Shown here one piece after another: positions 1-4,345 of a stretch of 6,158 bases of DNA. The notes under the pieces were generated by a model. The model was given only the letters and a program-made list of their open reading frames with translations, was not told the DNA's origin and did no database searches. How positions within the stretch are numbered: position 1 is the stretch's first letter; the number at the start of each line of letters is the position of its first letter. The DNA comes from Chitinophaga pinensis (lineage in GTDB: Bacteria > Planctomycetota > Phycisphaerae > Phycisphaerales > SM1A02): NCBI GenBank assembly GCA_943329105.2, contig CALQCP020000151.1, positions 1-6,158 on the forward strand. Direction: 5' to 3'. Both the position numbers and the translations under genes were made by a program.

Positions 1-74
1 CCTACAGGTATGAAGCGGCAACGCCGTACAACGCCTACCCGCAGGCCGGCTTCCGCGTCGCCCGCAACCCCTAA
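1..74 (+). CDS. C-terminal end of a probable formylglycine-generating-enzyme-family (SUMF1-like) protein, partial
   Basis: Reading from base 3, 23 codons lead to a TAA stop at 72-74 and encode a tail ending in 'AGFRVARNP'. A terminal 'GFRVAR' is typical of the FGE-sulfatase (SUMF1-like) fold, where it forms the last strand. Such proteins are abundant in Planctomycetes, either as sulfatase-activating enzymes or as diverged, non-catalytic relatives. The rest of the gene, including any catalytic cysteines, lies outside the window, so the activity cannot be judged. The call rests on one short motif. It could be another protein that happens to end this way. Confidence 0.4.
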   Translation, partial: YRYEAATPYNAYPQAGFRVARNP

Positions 75-93
75 TCCTCCACGCTGAAACTAA

Positions 94-120
94 GGACAGC
101 GGTGAACGGCACCTATTTAC
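94..120 (+). repeat. 27-bp direct repeat, left copy
   Basis: The segment beginning GGACAGCGGTGAACGGCACC and ending TATTTAC recurs at 5665-5691 in the same orientation, with a single C/T difference. It contains a small inverted repeat (GGTG-AACGG-CACC). It lies between the end of the left gene and the first sigma gene. Together the two copies bracket everything between the left gene and the fructose-bisphosphatase gene. From memory, strings of the style GGGACAG...CACCTATTT resemble short interspersed elements found near Y1/REP-associated transposases. That link is unverified, and no transposase is present here. Confidence 0.75.
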
Positions 121-127
121 CGCTCGC

Positions 128-142
128 TATCCTCACCGCGTG
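128..142 (+). promoter_or_regulatory. Candidate leaderless promoter -10 element and GTG start of the first sigma gene
   Basis: TATCCT at 128-133 is followed by only six bases and then the GTG start at 140. No Shine-Dalgarno-like purine run precedes this start. The paralogous gene at 3276 shows the same arrangement (TACCCT, eight bases, ATG). A -10-like hexamer this close to the start suggests transcription beginning at or near the start codon. No convincing -35 element is seen at 16-18 bp spacing, so this is a weak call based on the paired pattern. Confidence 0.3.
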
Positions 143-916
143 CCAGTCGACCAATTCCCCAGCACCCACGCCACGTGGATTGATGCGCAGTTAACGATCA
201 TCGACGGCGCTGACGGGTCACAAGCTTCGCGCGCACTCTCCGCGCGCGAGGCGTTGCGGCAGCACCTCTGGGAGCGCTATCACGCGCCGCTGCGGGCGTA
301 TGTGCACGGCGGATCGCTGCGCCGCGCGGGTGAGCCCGACGATTTGGTGGCCGGCTACTTCGCAGACCGCGTAACTACGCCCGACTTCCTGCCCGCATGG
401 CGGCGCAGCAACATGCCACTGCGGCGATGGATGATGAACGGCATGGGCTTCTACGCCCGCGGCGTGGTGCGCGATCGCATGCGCGACCGACTGCGACCAT
501 TCACGGATCTCACTGGCAGCGCCGCACCCAGCAGCGATTCATCAAGCACTGGCGCCGAGGAAGCGCTCCTCCCCGCCGATGAGCGCACCTCGGAGGCCGC
601 GTTCGAGCACGCGTGGGCGATCGCCGTCCTTGATGCTGCGCATACGCAGGCGCACGCCGAACTTTCCAAAGAGGATCGCCTCGATGAGTACGACGTCTTT
701 CGTCGACGCGTCATCGAAGGCGAGGGGTATGACACCATCGGGCCCTCCGTCGGCATGAGCGCGCAACAGTGCGCCGGCGCCACGCGGCTGGTCTCGCAGC
801 GAATGGCCGCGGCCCTGCGCGAAGTGTTGCGCGCCGAGGGCGTGCGCGAGAGCGAGATGGACCGAACGGTGCAGGAAGTGCAGCGGGCGGTGGAGGCGAC
901 GGGCGGGAGCAGGTGA
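140..916 (+). CDS. ECF-type RNA polymerase sigma factor-like protein (planctomycete 'FPxT' family), module 1
   Basis: This 258-residue protein should direct RNA polymerase to a specific promoter set in the cytoplasm. Residues 6-13 (FPSTHATW) match the N-terminal 'FPTTRWS' signature of the ECF sigma family expanded in Planctomycetes. Region 2 spans about 38-115 and includes 'ERYHAPLRAYV', 'DDLVAGYFADRV' (counterpart of the usual 'DLTQ.FFARLL') and 'MPLRRWMMNGMGF'. A Ser/Ala-rich linker follows. Region 4 spans about 152-235, with a helix-turn-helix around 'YDTIGPSVGMSAQQCAGATRL'. The GTG start is chosen because the encoded N-terminus aligns with that of the paralogue at 3276. The linker and several core residues differ from classical members, so it may be a diverged sigma-like regulator. 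The next frame begins one base after its stop, which implies co-translation. Confidence 0.78.
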   Translation: MPVDQFPSTHATWIDAQLTIIDGADGSQASRALSAREALRQHLWERYHAPLRAYVHGGSLRRAGEPDDLVAGYFADRVTTPDFLPAWRRSNMPLRRWMMNGMGFYARGVVRDRMRDRLRPFTDLTGSAAPSSDSSSTGAEEALLPADERTSEAAFEHAWAIAVLDAAHTQAHAELSKEDRLDEYDVFRRRVIEGEGYDTIGPSVGMSAQQCAGATRLVSQRMAAALREVLRAEGVRESEMDRTVQEVQRAVEATGGSR

Positions 917-920
917 GGTG
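905..920 (+). promoter_or_regulatory. Shine-Dalgarno and GTG start of the coupled long frame, module 1
   Basis: GGGAG at 905-909, inside the end of the sigma gene, is followed by eight bases and GTG at 918. The start lies one base past the sigma stop (TGA 914-916), a geometry suited to translational coupling. The same eight-base spacing appears at 3993-4009 in module 2 and at both internal lectin starts. Confidence 0.6.
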
Positions 921-1361
921 ATTCGAATCCGTGATTTCGGGGAGATGGTGCGCGCATCCGGGATACTGCGGCGGATCGTTGTCCCCGTGGAGAAGAACTG
1001 GCATCCGACGGACGGACCACGGCCCCGCGGCGCGAAGGCGGTGATTGATGAAAGCACGGCCGCGCGGCTTTCTGCGGTGGTCGGGGATGGGGAGTTTTCG
1101 GAGTTCGCCGGGGCAGCGCATGGGGCGCCGGAGGGTTCTGCAACGACCGCCGCCGCTCTGATACGCCGCAACACCCCCGCGGCGGCGATTGCGGTGGCCA
1201 CCCTTGCCTGCTTATGGGTCGGTAACCGTATGAATCAAAGTCTTCCTGATACGGTCGCGCATGCGGGCGACAACGGTGGATCGTTCGGAGAGCCCACCGC
1301 TGCTGCTGGCCCGATGTTCGGAGCCGGTCGCGATCCAGGCGCACGGGGCGGAGATCCGGCG
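918..1361 (+). other. In-frame upstream module with one membrane segment; candidate anti-sigma-like partner, module 1
   Basis: These 148 codons precede the lectin start without an intervening stop. The encoded stretch has a charged N-terminal part (residues 1-65), then 'IRRNT' followed by a hydrophobic segment at about 88-102 (PAAAIAVATLACLWVG), then about 45 Gly/Ala/Pro-rich residues. Arg-Arg before the hydrophobic run predicts the N-terminus inside the cell. A short cytoplasmic domain plus one membrane span, directly after an ECF sigma gene, is the general layout of anti-sigma factors. I see no zinc-binding HxxxCxxC motif or other recognised anti-sigma signature, so that role is inference. 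The counterpart in module 2 shares the layout but little sequence. Confidence 0.4.
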
Positions 1362-2708
1362 ATGAACCTGAAGAATTCTGCACGCGTGGCGGTACTGGCA
1401 GTGACGGCAGCAGTGACAGCGAACGGCGCGCTTGCGGGGGATGCGGTGCAGTGGCGAGTGGCGGATGGGGGGAATGGGCATTGGTATCGAAACACGAACG
1501 TCGGTCGGAGCATTTCATGGGGCTTCGCCAAGGACGCTGCAGAGCATCAGAGTGGGTTTCTCGTCTGTCTTGAGGAGCGTCGAGAGAGTGATTGGGTTTG
1601 GTCGAACGTCGTTTTAACGAGCCCGGATGAGCCCTCTGAATATGGTGGATGGATTGGATTGCGCCAAATCGGTGGTCCTGAACCACTCGGTGGATGGTCG
1701 TGGATATCCGGAGTTCCACTCAGCTACTTCGAACTGGCGTACTTCGATAACGCCTACGGCTTTGGCGCGGAATCGTATGGCTGCTACTACCGAACGCCCC
1801 CATACACCGCGGGGCCATGGGCAGACAACAACTTCAATGGTTGCTGGTATCAGGACTGTGTCCATGAGTATGTCACTGAATGGTCCGCCGACTGCAACTC
1901 CGACGGCATCGTCGACTACGGCCAGTGCCATGATGGAACGCTGCCGGACTACAACGGCAACAACATTCCGGATTGCTGCGAACAGGGCGTGCAATGCACC
2001 GTGGGGAACTATCCGGTGCAGTGGAAAGTTTCCGATGGCGGAAATGGGCATTGGTATAAGCGCCATGACGTACATGCTGGGTGGAAGACACAAATGTTGG
2101 TCGCATCCGCACTCGGCGCGCGACTCGTCGAAATAGGGTCACCGGAATTGAACGCGTTCCTGTTAGACCGCCTGCTCGATCTCCAAACTGTTGGCACCTG
2201 GATTGGATTGCATCAGTTGGAAGCATCGTGCGAGCCAGCGTGTGGATGGGGATGGGGTGACTTCACGCCTGCCACATGGACAAATTGGTTTGAATATCCA
2301 GCAGAACCAAATGATCAGAATGGCAATGAAGATTTCGGCATCATCTACGTCATCGGGGTCGGGCGTGGCTATTGGAACGATGGACATGAATCAGACCTCC
2401 GCCCAGCCATCATCGAATGGTCCGCCGACTGCAACAACGACAACATCGTCGACTTCGGCCAAATCCTTAACGGCACCCTCCCCGACACCAACACCAACAA
2501 CATCCCCGACTGCTGCGAGCCCGGCAACAACTGCTGCCTCGGTGACATCTATGTGAATCACATCGTCGACGGCGGCGATCTCGGCGTGCTCCTCAGCGAA
2601 TGGGGGGCCGTTACGCCAACCACGCGGTCGGATCTCAATCGGGACGGATTCGTGGATGGCGCAGATCTCGGTCGCCTGCTCGCCAATTGGGGACCGTGCG
2701 GGGGCTGA
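918..2708 (+). CDS. Two-domain C-type-lectin-like / dockerin-like secreted protein with N-terminal membrane-segment extension; probable separate start at 1362
   Basis: The frame is open for 596 codons but appears to hold two starts. From ATG 1362 it encodes a 448-residue exported protein. Residues 1-25 are a signal peptide (positive N-terminus, Ala/Val core, cleavage likely after ALA). Residues 29-174 are a first lectin-like domain (NGHWY, GGWIGLRQ, GGWSWISG). Residues 176-207 are a Cys-containing linker with EF-hand-like loops (DCNSDGIVD, DYNGNNIPD). Residues 219-353 are a second lectin-like domain with EPN (315-317) and WND (338-340), the classical calcium/sugar-site motifs. Residues 355-390 are a second loop linker, and 393-444 a dockerin-like pair of calcium loops. 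The protein probably binds glycans or calcium outside the cytoplasmic membrane; its ligand is unknown. The first lectin domain lacks EPN and has WAD where WND is expected. The alternative is one long polypeptide from 918, which topology disfavours. Confidence 0.85.
   Translation: MIRIRDFGEMVRASGILRRIVVPVEKNWHPTDGPRPRGAKAVIDESTAARLSAVVGDGEFSEFAGAAHGAPEGSATTAAALIRRNTPAAAIAVATLACLWVGNRMNQSLPDTVAHAGDNGGSFGEPTAAAGPMFGAGRDPGARGGDPAMNLKNSARVAVLAVTAAVTANGALAGDAVQWRVADGGNGHWYRNTNVGRSISWGFAKDAAEHQSGFLVCLEERRESDWVWSNVVLTSPDEPSEYGGWIGLRQIGGPEPLGGWSWISGVPLSYFELAYFDNAYGFGAESYGCYYRTPPYTAGPWADNNFNGCWYQDCVHEYVTEWSADCNSDGIVDYGQCHDGTLPDYNGNNIPDCCEQGVQCTVGNYPVQWKVSDGGNGHWYKRHDVHAGWKTQMLVASALGARLVEIGSPELNAFLLDRLLDLQTVGTWIGLHQLEASCEPACGWGWGDFTPATWTNWFEYPAEPNDQNGNEDFGIIYVIGVGRGYWNDGHESDLRPAIIEWSADCNNDNIVDFGQILNGTLPDTNTNNIPDCCEPGNNCCLGDIYVNHIVDGGDLGVLLSEWGAVTPTTRSDLNRDGFVDGADLGRLLANWGPCGG
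1350..1364 (+). promoter_or_regulatory. Shine-Dalgarno and internal ATG start of the lectin protein, module 1
   Basis: GGAG at 1350-1353 lies eight bases before ATG 1362, and this ATG begins a textbook signal peptide. The site sits inside the open frame that started at 918. An equivalent site in module 2 (AAGGAG, eight bases, GTG 4346) also precedes a signal peptide, so the internal start looks real rather than fortuitous. Confidence 0.75.
1426..1487 (+). repeat. Conserved block A, module 1 copy (signal-peptide end and start of first lectin domain)
   Basis: These 62 bases match 4413-4474 with two differences. They encode the end of the signal peptide and the opening of the first lectin domain up to the 'NGHWY' motif. 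Similarity at the DNA level stops abruptly after this motif. A 15-base core (AATGGGCATTGGTAT) also begins both second lectin domains, at 2043-2057 and 4973-4987, giving four copies in the window. Confidence 0.85.
1878..2024 (+). repeat. Conserved block B, module 1 copy (inter-lectin calcium-loop linker)
   Basis: These 147 bases match 4808-4954 with three differences, all synonymous. They encode the linker between the two lectin domains, including two EF-hand-like loops and the Cys-Cys pair. The lectin cores on either side are far less similar between the two genes. Confidence 0.9.
2412..2708 (+). repeat. Conserved block C, module 1 copy (second linker plus dockerin-like tail)
   Basis: These 297 bases match 5348-5644 with about 13 differences by eye (about 96% identical) and end exactly at the stop codon. 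They encode the second calcium-loop linker and the whole dockerin-like tail. Base-level similarity does not continue past the stop. Confidence 0.9.
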
Positions 2709-2711
2709 TCG

Positions 2712-2921
2712 TCACGGCCAACCCACGCCGAGCCGTGCCGCCGCTTTCGCCATGGCTCGGTCATGCGTGTAGAGACGCACCCCGCCCTTCTCCCCGCATC
2801 CGAGCGTCAATTCACCGATGACCACATCGTGCGTCACCGCGGCTTCTGCGGTGAGCAACGCGTGCAACTGCGGGTCGAACCATCGCTGATGAGCAATCCA
2901 CGCACTCGTATCGACGAGCAC
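2712..2921 (-). pseudogene. VapC-like PIN-domain toxin with an internal deletion
   Basis: The 69-codon frame begins with LVDTSAWI, the first PIN strand with its catalytic Asp, and continues through DPQLHALL to VIGELTLG with the conserved Glu. It then jumps straight to GVRLYTHDRAMAKAAARLGVG, the normal end of a VapC PIN domain. Family members are about 125-135 residues. About 60 residues are missing, including the segment with the central catalytic Asp (usually 'DAHLLA'). The reading frame is preserved across the join, near residues 41-48. The product should therefore not be an active RNase. No ATG is available in frame. GTG at 2921-2919 is the best start, 29 bases after the vapB stop. The stop is three bases from the convergent lectin gene's stop. 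The family assignment is secure; lack of activity is inferred from the missing residues. Confidence 0.72.
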
Positions 2922-2950
2922 TCGTTTCGGGATCGATTCATCCCGAGGCG

Positions 2951-3187
2951 CTAGGTGCCCATCGGCTGGTCCGGGTCGTTCAGGAAGTTCGGCGGCCTGC
3001 GACGCGGCGGCGCTTCCGCCGTTGGGTCCGATCCGGCCAGTGCCCGGAGTTCCGCCGATGCCTTGGAGTGGACGTAGGACCGAAGCACGTGCTGCAAGAG
3101 CCGCACCGGGTCGTCGATCCCCGCGTAGGTCCGGGCTGCTGCCAGGTCCTTCTCGTCGAGCTGCAGGCGAAGTTCCATGACTGCCAT
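2951..3187 (-). CDS. VapB-type antitoxin of a type II toxin-antitoxin pair
   Basis: This 78-residue protein has the form of short VapB antitoxins: an N-terminal strand (MELRLQLDEKDLAAARTYAG) followed by two helices (DDPVRLLQHVLRSYV, SKASAELRALAG) as in ribbon-helix-helix DNA-binding proteins. A Pro/Arg-rich tail follows (residues 56-78), of the kind that wraps the toxin. It would bind its own promoter and neutralise the PIN toxin encoded just downstream on the same strand. The start at 3187 is supported by AAGG six bases upstream. An alternative ATG three codons in (3178) would give MELRL. Since the partner toxin is internally deleted, the antitoxin is probably an orphan that may persist as a repressor. 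It reads divergently from the sigma gene at 3276, with 88 bp between them. Confidence 0.72.
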   Translation of the reverse strand: MAVMELRLQLDEKDLAAARTYAGIDDPVRLLQHVLRSYVHSKASAELRALAGSDPTAEAPPRRRPPNFLNDPDQPMGT

Positions 3188-3261
3188 TGTACACCTTGTT
3201 TCCGCACATTCGAGTCCTTTCTGCTTCCGGGGACGATCCCGCGGATTGTGAAGGCGCGCGG

Positions 3262-3278
3262 TACCCTCCGCCGCCATG
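3262..3278 (+). promoter_or_regulatory. Candidate leaderless promoter -10 element and ATG start of the second sigma gene
   Basis: TACCCT at 3262-3267 is followed by eight bases and ATG at 3276, with no Shine-Dalgarno close to the start. This parallels TATCCT, six bases and GTG at 128-142. The 88-bp gap between the divergent antitoxin and sigma genes must hold promoters for both. I see no clear -35 element. Confidence 0.3.
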
Positions 3279-4010
3279 ACTCCGGTGGACCACTTTCCCA
3301 GCACGCATGCCACGTGGATCGACGCGCAGCTCACGCTCGCCGAGGGCGGCGACGCGCGCGTGGCGGCGGGCGCGGCGCAGTCGCTGCAGACGCACGTGAT
3401 GGAGCGATACCACCGGCCGCTGTGCGCGTACGTGCGCACCGGCGCGTTTGCGCGGCTTGGCGAGCCCGAGGACCTGGTGGCCGGGTTGTTCGCAAAGCAG
3501 CTGCAGGGGCTTGAATTCCTGTTGCGCTGGCGCACGTCGGGCATGCCCTTGCGGCGCTGGATGATGAACGCCGCCAGTTTCCATTGTCGCGGACTAGCGC
3601 GCGATCGCGCGCGGGCGGCGGGGCGCGAGGTGCTCGACCCTGGCGGCGATGACGGCCTGCTTGACGCCCTGCCCTCGTCCGAACCGAACGCCGAGCGCGC
3701 CTTCGACCGCGCATGGGCGGTGACGCTCGCGAACGAGGCGCACGTGATCGCACAGATTGATGCGGACGACCGCGGGCGCCCCGACGACTACGTGGTGTTC
3801 CGCATGCACGTGATGGATCGCATGGAGTACGACGCGATCGCCGCGGCGCTTGGCATCACGCCGAGCCAGGCGAAGCACGCGGCGGCGCGCGTCGGCGAAC
3901 GCATGCGCGGGGCCGTGCGCGAGCTGCTGCGAGCGGAGGGCGTGCGCGCGGAAGAGCTCGATGCTGAGGTGGGGAAGCTGATGCGGCTGATCGAGGAGAG
4001 TGCGGGGTGA
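3276..4010 (+). CDS. ECF-type RNA polymerase sigma factor-like protein (planctomycete 'FPxT' family), module 2
   Basis: This 244-residue paralogue of the protein at 140 should likewise act as a promoter-selecting subunit of RNA polymerase. The N-terminus 'FPSTHATWIDAQLT' is identical to that paralogue. Region 2 (about 37-115) carries MERYHRPLCAYV, EDLVAGLFAKQL and MPLRRWMMNAASF. Region 4 (about 145-225) carries FDRAWAVTLANEAH and a helix-turn-helix around YDAIAAALGITPSQAKHAAARV, closer to the family norm than in module 1. The linker between the regions is shorter. By eye the two sigma proteins agree at roughly half of aligned positions, so they are old paralogues. The stop overlaps the next start (GTGA, 4007-4010), indicating translational coupling. 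Its target promoters cannot be read from the window. Confidence 0.8.
   Translation: MTPVDHFPSTHATWIDAQLTLAEGGDARVAAGAAQSLQTHVMERYHRPLCAYVRTGAFARLGEPEDLVAGLFAKQLQGLEFLLRWRTSGMPLRRWMMNAASFHCRGLARDRARAAGREVLDPGGDDGLLDALPSSEPNAERAFDRAWAVTLANEAHVIAQIDADDRGRPDDYVVFRMHVMDRMEYDAIAAALGITPSQAKHAAARVGERMRGAVRELLRAEGVRAEELDAEVGKLMRLIEESAG
3993..4009 (+). promoter_or_regulatory. Shine-Dalgarno and overlapping GTG start of the coupled long frame, module 2
   Basis: GAGGAG at 3993-3998 is followed by eight bases and GTG at 4007, which overlaps the sigma stop as GTGA. The strength and spacing of this site, and its match to the module 1 site at 905-920, argue that translation really does begin here. Confidence 0.65.
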
Positions 4011-4345
4011 GCGCGGGTGGCGGGGGTGAACTACCGGGGGCGGCGAGGATGGCTCGGCGGCATGCGGGGCCGGCGACGCGCGACGAACTGGCGCCGGGGA
4101 TGTTGATGCGAGCGCTGGAGGTCGGCGTGGAGGATGAAAGCGCAGCTGCGGGCGAGCGTGCGGATCCGGCGCCGAGCGCCGCACGCGCACGGTTGGCGGT
4201 GGCGGCAGTGATCGCGGGGACGGCACTCTTGGCAGGGGTGCTGGGGCCGGGAGCGGGGGCTGGGAGATATTCAGCGGAATCCCGGCCGAATGTGCCGGCC
4301 GCGGCGCGGGTGGCGGGATCTGTGGAGTCTCAAGGAGACTCTTTC
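4007..4345 (+). other. In-frame upstream module with one membrane segment; candidate anti-sigma-like partner, module 2
   Basis: These 113 codons join the lectin frame without a stop. They encode a charged region (about 1-60, including RDELAPGMLMRALEVGVEDE), then 'ARAR' and a hydrophobic run at about 62-81 (LAVAAVIAGTALLAGVLGPG), then about 30 polar residues before the lectin start. The positive residues before the hydrophobic run predict the N-terminus inside. The layout matches 918-1361, but sequence similarity is slight, so the two have diverged far more than the lectin parts. A regulatory partnership with the upstream sigma protein is inference from order and coupling. I recognise no named domain. 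Confidence 0.4.

Noticed and set aside
1486..1640. Possible frameshift in the first lectin domain of module 1, suggested by its unusual sequence
   Set aside because: The expected pattern (a helix with repeated Ala, then G-F-L-V, then an acidic helix leading to WIGLRQ) continues in the same frame, and no other frame gives a better match.
451..1719. Long minus-strand open frame (422 codons) opposite the first sigma gene and lectin start
   Set aside because: It is Arg/Ser/Pro-rich with no recognisable domain and lies antisense to two well-supported genes. Such frames are common opposite GC-rich coding sequence.
2702..2734. Terminator between the convergent first lectin gene and the VapC remnant
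   Set aside because: Only a weak CCGTG/CACGG pairing with a long loop is visible, without a T-run. The gene stops are three bases apart.
3188..3275. Palindromic operator for the antitoxin in the divergent gap
   Set aside because: Only the six-base palindrome TGTACA (3188-3193) next to the antitoxin start stands out, which is too short to call an operator.
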